Assembly: GCA_934436435.1 (NCBI GenBank)
Contig: CAKSAN010000012.1
Span: 89,937-153,936 of the forward strand
Source of the DNA: an uncultured Acetatifactor sp.
Lineage (GTDB): Bacteria; Bacillota; Clostridia; Lachnospirales; Lachnospiraceae
DNA: 64,000 nt
Direction: 5' to 3'
This document shows positions 8,405 to 17,700 of the stretch, one piece after another (the first letter of the stretch is position 1; each line of letters starts with the position of its first letter). The translations under genes and the position numbers were made by a program. The notes beneath the pieces were generated by a model that was not told the origin of the DNA, made no database searches, and saw only the letters and a program-made list of their open reading frames with translations.

Positions 8405-8423
8405 TATTTTAGTATTAGAAAAT

Positions 8424-8462
8424 CTCGCTGCAGGGATAAAAACCTGTGGCGAGTTTTTTTTA
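8424..8462 (+). terminator. Intrinsic terminator of the surface-protein gene
   Basis: CTCGCTGCAGGG pairs imperfectly with CCTGTGGCGAG across AT-rich loop bases and is followed by a T9 run. Confidence 0.85.
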
Positions 8463-8470
8463 TATGCGGT

Positions 8471-8499
8471 TTGACTTTTCATGTCCCCGTTGCTATAGT
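8471..8499 (+). promoter_or_regulatory. Sigma-A promoter of the broken reductase gene
   Basis: TTGACT (8471-8476) and TATAGT (8494-8499) have an ideal 17-base spacer. The promoter now drives only the remnant at 8556. The sequence just downstream (TTAGATTAGACTAA) has TTAG/CTAA ends and may once have been an operator. Confidence 0.7.
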
Positions 8500-8555
8500 G
8501 TAATTAGATTAGACTAACCAGAAAAAGAATACATTCGGAAAGAGGAGATCAGGCT

Positions 8556-8756
8556 ATGAAAATATTAGTATTCGGAGCAGGAGTGCTGGGTTGCAATCTT
8601 GCAAGAAATTTGCCTTTGCATCCTCAGCGGGACATCGGGAACGTGACCGGGTAAATTCCGTTGATCTTAAAAAGATTACCATTCTACGAAGAAAACGCAG
8701 CGGCATATCCGGTATGGCAGGAACTGGAAAAGGAGGCTGGGAAGTATATAAAATAA
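8556..8756 (+). pseudogene. Ketopantoate-reductase-like gene with nearly the whole interior deleted
   Basis: A GAGGAG-preceded ATG at 8556 opens MKILVFGAGVLGCNLARNL, the NAD(P)-binding Rossmann start of the ApbA/PanE ketopantoate-reductase family. The frame then diverges and stops at 8652-8654. At 8691-8756 another frame gives ENAAAYPVWQELEKEAGKYIK and a stop, the probable C-terminus of the same family. Roughly 250 residues are missing between the two. The C-terminal piece is duplicated at 227-289. It is not functional. Confidence 0.65.
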
Positions 8757-8762
8757 AAGAAT

Positions 8763-9230
8763 TTAACCTTTACAGCTTCCACCCGACGGCCTGCTCACGA
8801 TCACTGATAAAGTGGTGATAGATGCAATCAGCTTGGCAATGGTGGATTTGCCGCTGCCGGAAGGACCCACCAGCGCATTCACCGTTCCCGCGCGGAAGGT
8901 CAGGTCAATGCCATGCAGCACCTCTGCATCGCAGTAACCGAAACGGACATCACGCAGTTCTACGGAGCTGCCCTGCGGCATCCCGGTGTCAGTTTCGGGG
9001 CGGGACAGCGCCGGGGCGGGCATGATGTTCATGGCAAAGGTGAAATAGAAGTTGCTCTTGTTCATCCAGTCAATGTAGCTCTGGGCGCATTCCCTGGCAG
9101 CAACTACAAATTTCTCATAGCTGATCTTGGATTTGCCGAACACCTTAATGACTTCGATGCCGCTAATGTACTCCACCGCCGTATCGTTCAAGGTGTTGGT
9201 GGCGGCCACAGTGCGGGCGTAATTTTTCTC
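8763..9230 (-). pseudogene. ABC exporter (fused permease-ATPase) remnant
   Basis: On the minus strand the frame shows a transmembrane-domain coupling segment (NDTAVEYISGIEVIKVFG, then FAMNIMPAP). It jumps directly to the start of a nucleotide-binding domain (VELRDVRFGY, then Walker A GPSGSGKST). After LIAS the match is lost, so the signature and Walker B regions are gone. The jump indicates an internal deletion of roughly 100 residues between membrane domain and ATPase. Both ends are abrupt, against the reductase fossil on one side and the GNAT gene on the other. The open frame on the plus strand through this region is only its shadow. Confidence 0.75.
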
Positions 9231-9812
9231 ATGGAGCGTATTGACTCTGATGATCTTCGCACTGCTTACGGTGAAATGCTGGACGGTTGCAAACGTGATC
9301 CGGAGAACCGGGTCTGGTATGCACCGTGGAAAATGGAGTTAACAGACAATCAGGAATATGTTGGAGACCTCTGCTTCAAAGGTCCGGTGAAAAATCATTC
9401 CGTAGAGATTGGGTATGGTGTTTTGTCAGGACATGAGAACAACGGCTATGCGTCAGAAGCACTTCAAGCTATGATACAATGGGCATTTCGTCAGAAAGAA
9501 GTTGTGTTTGTAGAAGCCGAGACCGCCCAGGACAATAAAGCCTCCCAGCGCGTGCTTGAAAAGTGCGGCTTTGTGCCGGATGGAATCGGCGCGGAGGGAC
9601 CGCGTTTCGTGCTGGAAAATCCGCTCACGAACTGGACGCCTACCTACATGCTGTTTGGCATGGCCATTGGTATGTCTATTGGGCAGATGCACGATCAAAT
9701 GCTTTGGGGCATGGCGCTTGGTATCAGTCTTGGCAGCCTTGTCGGCATACTGCTTAACAATTCCGCGAAAAAGAGCCGCGAAGCGCTCTGGCAGCAACGC
9801 AATTCCCATTGA
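9231..9812 (+). CDS. GNAT-family acetyltransferase, probably 5'-truncated, with glycine-zipper tail
   Basis: ATG 9231 opens MERIDSDDLRTAYGEML. Next comes a GNAT core: NQEYVGDLCF, EIGYGVLSGHENNGYASEAL (the E-I-G-Y strand and the Q/RxxGxG/A-like acetyl-CoA loop region) and ETAQDNKASQRVLEKCGF, the classic late GNAT motif. The protein is 193 aa. The last ~60 residues form a hydrophobic glycine-repeat tail (GMAIGMSIGQM, GMALGISLGSLVG), a likely membrane-inserting zipper seen on some Firmicutes GNATs. Normal relatives have extra N-terminal residues; here the gene abuts the ABC remnant at exactly this point and has no convincing RBS, so it may be inactive. Confidence 0.65.
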   Translation: MERIDSDDLRTAYGEMLDGCKRDPENRVWYAPWKMELTDNQEYVGDLCFKGPVKNHSVEIGYGVLSGHENNGYASEALQAMIQWAFRQKEVVFVEAETAQDNKASQRVLEKCGFVPDGIGAEGPRFVLENPLTNWTPTYMLFGMAIGMSIGQMHDQMLWGMALGISLGSLVGILLNNSAKKSREALWQQRNSH

Positions 9813-9836
9813 CTAGATAAATTAACTATACTAACA

Positions 9837-9873
9837 GGCGGGTTCCGTTCCCATGGAATCCGCCATTTTTTTT
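9837..9873 (+). terminator. Intrinsic terminator after the GNAT gene
   Basis: GGCGGGTTCC and GGAATCCGCC form a 10-bp stem (one G-T pair) with an eight-base loop, followed by T8. Confidence 0.9.
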
Positions 9874-9984
9874 GCGCATTTCTACAAGGGGTGTAACAAT
9901 GACTGCGTTATATTAAGTGGTAAAAGGAGAAGATGTATGTTAATATTTAATTTGGGTATTTACATGAAAAAAAGATACCAGAAC

Positions 9985-10013
9985 TTGTGTTCGATAAAAT
10001 AAAGTGTTATACT
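9985..10013 (+). promoter_or_regulatory. Promoter of the restriction-modification operon
   Basis: TTGTGT (9985-9990) and TATACT (10008-10013) are 17 bases apart. The -35 is overlapped by the short dyad GAAC-TTGT-GTTC. The start codon of the methyltransferase follows 34 bases after the -10. Confidence 0.6.
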
Positions 10014-10046
10014 ATAAAAGCGAAATAGGTTCGAGGAGATAAAGCT

Positions 10047-10904
10047 GTGATTAGTGAAAAGAATAAAATAGATATGAGTAATGTGGTTAACAAATTGTTT
10101 GAAGGTGACTGCCTGGAACATATGAAAAAGATACCGGATGGCAGTATTGATATGATTTTATGTGATTTACCATATGGCATGACACAGAATAAATGGGACA
10201 GTTATATTCCCTTAGATGAGTTATGGAAACAGTATAATCGAATCATAAAACCCAACGGAGCCATTGTTTTAACATCCAACGGAGTCTTTACTGCAAAACT
10301 GATTTTGAGCCAGCCCAATATTTACAAATATAAATGGGTATGGGAGAAGTCAAAGCCCACCAATTTTTTAAATGCAAAAAAGCAGCCCCTTAGAAAGCAT
10401 GAAGATGTTTGTGTTTTTTATAAAAAACAGCCAACGTACCATCCGCAGATGACAAAAGGGGAGCCATATGATAAGGGAATCAGAAAAAATCAGCTTAGTG
10501 GTAATTATGGAGACTTTGAACCGGTACATGTGGCAAGTGAGGGAGAGCGTTACCCCACAGACGTAATTTATATTAAAACAGCGGAAGCGGAAGGGGAAGT
10601 TCTTCATCCTACGCAAAAGCCGGTGGAGCTGGGAAGGTATATGGTAAGAACTTATACAAATCCGGGAGATATAGTGCTGGATAATACTTTTGGCAGCGGG
10701 TCTTTTCTGGTGGCAGCTCTCATGGAAGGCAGAAATTTTATAGGAATCGAAAAGAATGAAGATGTTGCGTTGTTTAAAAAAGATGAAATAGATTATATTG
10801 ATGTCGCAAAAAGAAGACTATTGTCAGCCTGGAAGGGCCTGGATAAAAAAACTCGTAAGTATATTAAAGAGGAAAATCTAATCGCAGAATTTAAAGAAAG
10901 ATAA
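10047..10904 (+). CDS. Site-specific DNA methyltransferase, beta class (N6-adenine or N4-cytosine)
   Basis: The protein has 285 aa; GTG 10047 is chosen because GAGGAG lies 8 bases upstream. Motif IV comes first (D40-L-P-Y43, a DPPY variant) and motif I comes late (D212-N-T-FGSGS, then F/IGIE), which is the beta-class order. PTQKP and a FLNAKKQPLRKHEDV segment are typical of Type II methyltransferases that work beside a restriction enzyme. It is followed after 11 bases by the PD-ExK/methyltransferase fusion at 10916, so both form one restriction-modification unit. It probably methylates the strand that the fusion enzyme does not. Base composition is AT-rich relative to the housekeeping genes, in keeping with horizontal acquisition. 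Confidence 0.88.
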   Translation: MISEKNKIDMSNVVNKLFEGDCLEHMKKIPDGSIDMILCDLPYGMTQNKWDSYIPLDELWKQYNRIIKPNGAIVLTSNGVFTAKLILSQPNIYKYKWVWEKSKPTNFLNAKKQPLRKHEDVCVFYKKQPTYHPQMTKGEPYDKGIRKNQLSGNYGDFEPVHVASEGERYPTDVIYIKTAEAEGEVLHPTQKPVELGRYMVRTYTNPGDIVLDNTFGSGSFLVAALMEGRNFIGIEKNEDVALFKKDEIDYIDVAKRRLLSAWKGLDKKTRKYIKEENLIAEFKER

Positions 10905-10915
10905 AGGGAATTCGC

Positions 10916-13666
10916 ATGGGGACAATTATCAGGAGGAATGAAAGAAGCTGGGCCATCGTAATTATTTCAGAGATTAAAGTAATGCTGAATGGACTGGGGT
11001 TAAAGATTAAGAGTGCAGGCGGAGAAAGTACGCTTTCTGTAAATAAGAAAAGTATGTTTCCGGATGTTTTACTGTATGAAGACGAGGCACAGACTAAAAT
11101 ATTGCAGGGTTGGGAACTGAAAATGCCGGACGTATTAATTACGGACGAGGCATTGATTGCCGATGCCACAAGGAAAGCAAAGGCATTGGGATTAAATAGT
11201 TTTGTTATATGGAATTTTACATATGGTAAATTATATGTGGAAAATGCACAGGGGAATTTTGAAGAAGCTAAAGTGTGGGATGGAACAAGCCATATTCAAT
11301 CCAGAGAAGATGTTACTACTTATAAGGCGGAATGGTTACCAATTATTAAGGACATCGTATTAACGGTAAATGATTTTTTAGTTACAGGGAAAATTACTAC
11401 ATCATCAATAGCAGGAACAGTCTCAGAATCCATAATGGCTGAATTGATACAGCGTAATAAAGAGTTAGTAGCAGAGAATATTACAATAGAAGCAAGTCAT
11501 AGCACACGAATGGAAAGTAGTATTAAAGTATGGTGGAATACTTTTCATGAAGAGTATGACAAAGATGAAAGTAATATGTATTCTGCATATGCAAAATCCA
11601 TATTGTTGAATTGGACGAACAGAATTATCTTTGCTAATGCCATAAAGAAATACCATAATTGTGCATATAAAATAGAAAAAATTGATTCTACTGCTTCACC
11701 TGAGGATGGTAATCGTATCATTCAACAGATTATTGATGAAGGAGATTTTTATAATGTATTCAAGAAGGTTGATTTTAACGAATTGCTGCCTGAGAATACC
11801 TGGATGGATACTGTAGATTTTAACCAATTTTTAGTTAATAACCATATAGACAAAATAGATCAATCCGTATTACAGGAGTTATTAGAGAGAACAGTTAATG
11901 TATCAAAAAGAGAGATCAGAGGCCAATATGCAACGCCTATGATATTGGCTGATTTTTTATCTGGAATCACAGTAGACGATTGGAATAAAGATTGTGCGGA
12001 TTTATGTGCCGGAACCGGAACGATTGCGAAAGCTATCATTAGGAATAAAGCGAAAAGACCGGCAACGGCTGAACGGGCATTTACCACTACCTGGATGTCA
12101 GATAAATACGCCTATCCTCTTCAGATTGCCAATATATCCATAACGGATATTCAGGCAATAAATACACCGTTAAACATGTTTCAAAGGGATGTCTTTTCCG
12201 TGAATGCCGGAGATGAAATTACAATCAAAAGTCCCGTAGACGGTAGTGAAATAAAAAAGGTTATTCCAAAATTCGGAGCAATTATTTCTAACCTTCCGTT
12301 CGTTGAATACAATAAGATTGCGAAAGATGAACAAGAATTTATTACAAAAATAAGAAAGAATGTACAAGATAATACGGGAATAGAATTTACATCGGGTAAG
12401 ACGGATTTATATAATTTTATACCGTTTAAGCTGCATGAATTATTAGATACTGAGGGAAAACTTGGAATTATTTTATCAAATTCCTGGTTAGGGACAGACA
12501 TCGGAAGAAAATTCTTTGACGCATTGCAATATTACTATAATGTGGAAGCAGTAGTTGCCAGTGACAATAAGAGATGGTTCAAAAATGCAGATGTTGTTGG
12601 TACCTTATTAATAATGAAGAAGAAAAGTATTTCGAAGCCTGATCTGCAACATAAAATATCATTTTGGCTGGTAAGAAAAGATATACACAGTGCGAAAGAT
12701 AATGAGATGGAAGTGCTGGTAAATAGTATTGTGCTGAACAAAATGTTAGATCCTAAGCTGACAACCTTTAAACAGTATAGTTATCAGGAGATTAATGAGA
12801 TCACAAGTTACGGGCTTACACTTAATACGCTTTTTCATGATGTACTATGGGTGAAAAAGCTGGCAGATAAATTAGTCCCTGTCTCAAAATTTTTAGATGT
12901 TAAGCGTGGTGAGCGTAGGGGCTGGAATGATTTATTCTATCCTTCGGATACAAATGGTATTGAAGAAGAATATATACGCCCGGTTTTAAAAAATCCAGCA
13001 AGATTAAAATCGTATGAAGCAGAAACAGATATAAAAGCCTTTTGCTGTCATAGAAGTAAAAGTGAATTAGAAGAATTAGGACATGAGGGAGCACTTGCCT
13101 GGATAGAGAAATTTGAACATATAAATAATGGCTCCGGGAAACCTCTTTCGATTGCGTTAAAACGTCCGGGGGGTTATTGGTATGAAATGGATGATGCGAC
13201 GAAGGCTGACTTTGTTACGGCATTGAACCCGGATAAGAGATTGTTTGTTGCAAAATTCAAAGAAAGAAATTTTGTGGATCAGCGGTTCACAAGAATGCTT
13301 TTAAAATCCGAAAAATCTGATTCGAAGTTGCTGCATGCTGTTTTAAATTCCATTTATGGAATGTTTGCGATAGAAGCCATAGGATTTGGAAGAGGACTGG
13401 GGGTACTTGATGCAAGCAGCACCAGACTGAAGAATATGTACATGATAGATATTGACCAAATATCGCAACAGGATGCGGATGAGATTATCAGGTTATTTGG
13501 GAAGATTAAGAACAGAGAAGTAATGGATGTTGAAGATGAATTAAAAGATCCTGCACGCAGAGAGTTTGATAACAAGGTACTTCAATCAATTGGGGCGCAG
13601 GATTTATATGACAAAATAAAAGAGTCTCTTTTGTCACTTCAGCACACAAGACATTGTATAAAGTAA
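10916..13666 (+). CDS. Type IIG-like restriction enzyme: PD-ExK nuclease + gamma-class DNA methyltransferase + specificity domain
   Basis: The protein has 916 aa. Residues 49-69 carry FPDVLL...WELK (P49-D50, E67-x-K69), a PD-(D/E)XK cleavage site. Residues 360-369 carry motif I (CADLCAGTGT) and 457-462 carry motif IV (ISNLPF, with Leu replacing the first Pro of the NPPF/Y box). A helical linker joins the two. After ~660 the sequence resembles a target-recognition domain (KRGERRGWNDLFYP and following). One chain holding cleavage, modification and recognition is the Type IIG plan. The neighbouring beta-class methyltransferase suggests an asymmetric site needing a second modifier. AAAGGGA stands before ATG 10916. 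All key motifs look intact, so restriction activity is plausible. The target site cannot be read from sequence. Confidence 0.82.
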   Translation: MGTIIRRNERSWAIVIISEIKVMLNGLGLKIKSAGGESTLSVNKKSMFPDVLLYEDEAQTKILQGWELKMPDVLITDEALIADATRKAKALGLNSFVIWNFTYGKLYVENAQGNFEEAKVWDGTSHIQSREDVTTYKAEWLPIIKDIVLTVNDFLVTGKITTSSIAGTVSESIMAELIQRNKELVAENITIEASHSTRMESSIKVWWNTFHEEYDKDESNMYSAYAKSILLNWTNRIIFANAIKKYHNCAYKIEKIDSTASPEDGNRIIQQIIDEGDFYNVFKKVDFNELLPENTWMDTVDFNQFLVNNHIDKIDQSVLQELLERTVNVSKREIRGQYATPMILADFLSGITVDDWNKDCADLCAGTGTIAKAIIRNKAKRPATAERAFTTTWMSDKYAYPLQIANISITDIQAINTPLNMFQRDVFSVNAGDEITIKSPVDGSEIKKVIPKFGAIISNLPFVEYNKIAKDEQEFITKIRKNVQDNTGIEFTSGKTDLYNFIPFKLHELLDTEGKLGIILSNSWLGTDIGRKFFDALQYYYNVEAVVASDNKRWFKNADVVGTLLIMKKKSISKPDLQHKISFWLVRKDIHSAKDNEMEVLVNSIVLNKMLDPKLTTFKQYSYQEINEITSYGLTLNTLFHDVLWVKKLADKLVPVSKFLDVKRGERRGWNDLFYPSDTNGIEEEYIRPVLKNPARLKSYEAETDIKAFCCHRSKSELEELGHEGALAWIEKFEHINNGSGKPLSIALKRPGGYWYEMDDATKADFVTALNPDKRLFVAKFKERNFVDQRFTRMLLKSEKSDSKLLHAVLNSIYGMFAIEAIGFGRGLGVLDASSTRLKNMYMIDIDQISQQDADEIIRLFGKIKNREVMDVEDELKDPARREFDNKVLQSIGAQDLYDKIKESLLSLQHTRHCIK

Positions 13667-13687
13667 GAAAGCTCTAAAGGAATCCGG

Positions 13688-13831
13688 ATGATATTTACAA
13701 TGAAAGAACAAGGGAGTTGGGAGCATACCTGTATGGAGGAGGGCGGTTACTGCGATTTCAAGCTAAAGACCGACGCCCGGCCGATGCCCTACTGGCCGCC
13801 GGTATTCTCCCAGGGAAAAGGATATAAATAG
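13688..13831 (+). pseudogene. Small ORF, probable 3' fragment of an unidentified gene
   Basis: The 47-aa frame contains SWEHTCMEEGGYCDFKLK and ends PVFSQGKGYK. The CDF-x-x-K ending faintly resembles the C-terminus of L-2-amino-thiazoline-4-carboxylic acid hydrolase-like proteins, but this is weak. It lies between the restriction system and the TetR gene, has no RBS, and is GC-richer than the restriction genes. It most likely marks the original chromosome just outside the inserted restriction system. Confidence 0.35.
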
Positions 13832-13891
13832 CGGAAATTACGAATCATATACCCGGTTGACAAGCCGAACAGAGAGAAGGACGGAGATGTT

Positions 13892-14581
13892 ATGGCAATT
13901 ACAAGTACAAGTCTGCCTGCCAAGCGGAGAATTTTAAAGGTATGCGTGAAACTTTTTCTGGAAAAGGGTTATAAGAAATCCACCATGGCGGAGATCGTCC
14001 AGGAGGCGGATGTGTCCTACAGCACTTTCCAGAATATTTTCCGCGCCAAGGACGGTGTGCTGACGGAACTGGTGGAGTTTATGTTCGGCACGCAGTTTGT
14101 TACGGCGCGGACGCTTGTGGGGGAGAAGCTGCCACCGGTCTATGCCTATGCGGTGGAGACTGCAATACAGATAACACTGACGGAACTGAACGAGAATCTG
14201 CGGGAAATCTATATCGAAGCATATACCCAGAGCGAGGCATCGGAATACATATTCCGGCAGATGTCAAGGGAGCTTCCGGAGATTTTCGGCAGTTATCTGC
14301 CGGGGCTTACGCAGGAAGATTTTTACGCGCTGGAGATTGGTTCCGCGGGCATCATGTGCGGCTATATGGCGAGGGTCTGTGACGGAGAATTTACTCTGGA
14401 AAAGAAGCTGAGATGCTTTCTGACAATGAGTCTGCGAGCCTATCAGGTGCCGGAGGAGGAGATCAGAGCGGTGCTTGACTTCATCGCCGGGCTGAATATC
14501 AGGGAACTTTCCGAACAGGTCATGCAGAAGCTGTTTCAGGCCCTTGCCATGCATTTTGAGTTTTCTCTCGAGCAGGTATAG
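13892..14581 (+). CDS. TetR/AcrR-family transcriptional regulator
   Basis: The protein has 229 aa. Residues ~10-60 are the TetR helix-turn-helix: ILKVCVKLFLEKGYKKSTM, then IVQEADVSYSTFQNIFRAKDG. The remainder is an all-helical ligand and dimer domain without recognisable ligand residues. RBS GGACGGAGA precedes ATG 13892. Just downstream, the promoter of the surface protein at 14720 has a perfect dyad (14633-14648) right after its -10, so this regulator probably represses that gene. A second TetR gene (50968) sits next to another surface/lipoprotein block in this window, a similar arrangement. Confidence 0.9.
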   Translation: MAITSTSLPAKRRILKVCVKLFLEKGYKKSTMAEIVQEADVSYSTFQNIFRAKDGVLTELVEFMFGTQFVTARTLVGEKLPPVYAYAVETAIQITLTELNENLREIYIEAYTQSEASEYIFRQMSRELPEIFGSYLPGLTQEDFYALEIGSAGIMCGYMARVCDGEFTLEKKLRCFLTMSLRAYQVPEEEIRAVLDFIAGLNIRELSEQVMQKLFQALAMHFEFSLEQV

Positions 14582-14602
14582 ACTGCTGATCCATCTTTCC
14601 TA

Positions 14603-14648
14603 TTGTCATTCGATGGTGCAACGGTTATAATATTGGTACATATACCAA
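14603..14648 (+). promoter_or_regulatory. Sigma-A promoter with operator-like dyad for the surface protein
   Basis: TTGTCA (14603-14608) and TATAAT (14626-14631) have a 17-base spacer. TTGGTA-CATA-TACCAA (14633-14648) is a perfect palindrome placed where a bound repressor would block transcription start. The TetR gene ends 22 bases upstream. Confidence 0.7.
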
Positions 14649-14719
14649 AATGCCTTTTTGATGATGTATTCCATGCTGGAATAGCAGATGTTGGGAAGGT
14701 CAGATACTGGGAGGATATT

Positions 14720-17700
14720 ATGAAAAAAATGTGGAAATCTATGCGGAAGAAAACGGCGCTCCTGCTTTCGGCTGCATTGCTGGCGGGGATGGTCGCCGGA
14801 AACGGCAATGGCCTGGGAAAGGTTCATGCTGCCGGAACTACGCCGAGTGTGACAACCTTTGCGACGAAGGAGGAGCTTAAGACAAGGTTTGACTGTGATG
14901 GAGAGAATGATACCGTTGGCAGACTCTGCTTCGGAAAGAACACGGCTGGTGAGCCGCAGGTATGGTATATTGTCGGAACGGACAGCGGTGTGTCGGGGGA
15001 TAATATCGCTCTCTTTGCGGCGAGCCCGATTTTGGGGACAAGCAAATCGGATGGAACAACAATAACGGGACAGCAGTTTAAGGCTGTAACTGAGGGTACA
15101 CTTGCTTATGAGGCTGGGTGGGACTGTCAGTATTCCGGTAGCTTTCCGTCGCAAGTAAACCGAAATCACTATGGCGGAAGTGATCTCCGTGCAAAATTGC
15201 AGGAGATAGCGAAGTCGGAGTCTTATTTTACAAAAGCGGAACAGAGTCTGATGAATGCGACTCCGGTTGAGACACTGGATACGCTGAACGACGTGACCTA
15301 TACCACGACAGATAAGCTTTATGCACTCAGCATATGGGATGTTAAGGAGTGTCCTGCAATTTACTACGAATATGGTAAAAAGGTTAATGAGTTTACAGAA
15401 AAGGACAAGATATATGCAGGAAGCGAGAATAACATTGTGATCGCAAGCAATTTGTACAGTGGTACTATTTCGCTTGAGTGTTATTGGCTGCGATCTCCTG
15501 CTTCTGGAATGTATTATGATTCGAGTGGTTATGGCGCAGCAAAGAGACAAACTTATTATCTTGTAGCGACTGTGACAAACAGAAGGAATGAGACGATCGG
15601 CACCAACGCCTGTAGCTACACCCGAGTAGTTAAGCCTGCGGCAAACCTTAACCTGACCAACGTCCTCTTTGCATCCGCTGCCAAGGCAGCTTCTCAGGAG
15701 CCGGTGTCGGGAGTAATTGCCAGCGAAACGCCGATGGCGCTGCGCCTGAAGGAAACCGCATCCGGGAAAAACATTGGAACAGTCGGATATGATGAGAAGC
15801 AGGGACTGATCGTAGCGAAGAAGGGTGCCAGTGCCCGGGAAACCGTCTCCCTTGTGGTGCAGGGAAATGACGGGACAAATGACTGGTACTACAGTGTGAC
15901 AGTGGATGGATCTGCTGTGGTGACGAAGGAGCAGATAAAGGCAGCATTGAGTATTTCGGAGGTCAATTTTGCAGACTGCAGGATCTGGCTGGAGACAACA
16001 AAGGATAATGTGGCATATGCGACGGATCTGGCGACGGAACTGCCGCAAGCGGAACAGGTTACGAAGACGCCCGTGACCGCAGTTGACCTTACCGGTGTGA
16101 AGCCTGTGGGCGGCACGATGCTGGCAGCCAATGCAGGTTGTACTACACAGGGGATTGCTGCGGAATCGCTGGCAATTTCCTATACAATGGAGAGCGACGG
16201 AGGTTATGTGCCTGCAAAGAGTGATGCACAGTGGAATAAAACGTATCATGCAGGCATCACGCTGCGCACAGCACTGAACGGCAATCAGGCCTATGTATTT
16301 GCTGATCAGGTAGCAGTCAGCGTGGATGGAGTGGATATTGGAAAGTTTTCACCTGATACATATGGCAGATTACAGGTAACACAGAACTATACGACGGACA
16401 AGAGAAAGATCACCGGAATCACTGCACCTGACCTCCAAAACGGCGGTGTATTTTCCAATTATTATACCGCAGCAGATGTGCTGACGAACGGCGGAAACAG
16501 CGAACTTGGCACATATGCAATTGCGACACTTGAGGAAACGCCAATCATTCTGGGAGAGATATGGCCTATGAATGTGGAATGGATCCTCGAAAATGCCGGT
16601 GGGGCAGACTACAATGCCACGCCGGGGGCTGTGAATACCTTCCGTTGGACGGTAAAGCCGGATGCCTATCGGGAGTATGATACAAATAATTGTGTAATGA
16701 CCGGAACCTGTGAGATCACGAACCGGGCAGCTGCTCCGGTCAGTATCACCGGAACCGACGAAAGTCTGTATTTCAATGGTACGGATATTGATGTTTCCAG
16801 GTATTTTACGGTGGATCCGAATGCGGGAGCTGCCACCTGGTCCCTGGAAGCGGGAGGAACCGGAGTGGGAACCCTGAACGGGACGACACTTACCGTGACC
16901 CAGGCAGGAACCTTTTTGATCAAGGTATCTACGGCAGCGAACGGTATTTATGCGGCAGGAGAGAAGACCATCACCCTTACCGTGAGTGAGGGAGGCATTG
17001 TAAGTACGGCAACGGATTACAGTGGTATTTACGACGGACAGTCCCATAGTATCACGGTCAGCGTGACAGAACCTTCAGGCGCTGTAGTGACCTACAGCAC
17101 AGATGGCGGGAATTTTGCAGCAGAGAATCCGGGATTTACCAAAGCGGGCAGTTATGCAGTGGAATATAAGATTGAAAAAGAAGGCTACACTCCGGTTAAC
17201 GGGCAGAAGACGGTAACGATCGCCAGAAGAAATATTGAGATCAGGGCGGAGGATCAGACCATTCTCTGGGGAACGGCTGTGGATCCGGCAAAGTATACGG
17301 TGTCCACCGTCTCGGGTAACGACCTGGCGGCGGGAGACAGCATAGCCGGTATCACGCTTACGCCGAGCACCTCGGAGCGCACGGACAACGGTACGCTGGC
17401 GGTGGGTAGTGTGAAGATCGTGAACGCTGTCGGCGAGGACGTAACGGACTGTTATAATGTTTTGGCGGTTCCTGGGATTCTGAAAATTGCTCACAATACG
17501 ACTCTTGCACCGGACCGGATCGAGGCGGTCAAGGCAAAAACCGCATATGAGGAAGGGGATTCCCTGAATCTGGAGGATCTGACGGTGACCGCTTACTATG
17601 CGGACGGCTACAGCGAGACCGTGACAGGCTATACGACGAATGCTTCGGAGATTAACATGTCTGTACCCGGTACGAAGATACTGACGGTAAGCTTTACACA

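Noticed and set aside
8913..9230. N-terminal extension of the GNAT open frame
   Set aside because: These codons are antisense to the ABC exporter remnant, whose reading on the minus strand matches a known fold (Walker A).
14603..14719. Upstream ATG extending the second surface protein by 39 residues
   Set aside because: It overlaps the -35/-10 promoter and would put non-signal sequence before a clean signal peptide with its own RBS at 14720.
14606..16249. 547-codon minus-strand open frame opposite the second surface protein
   Set aside because: Shadow frame; it would run through the promoter and operator of the real gene and has no domain.
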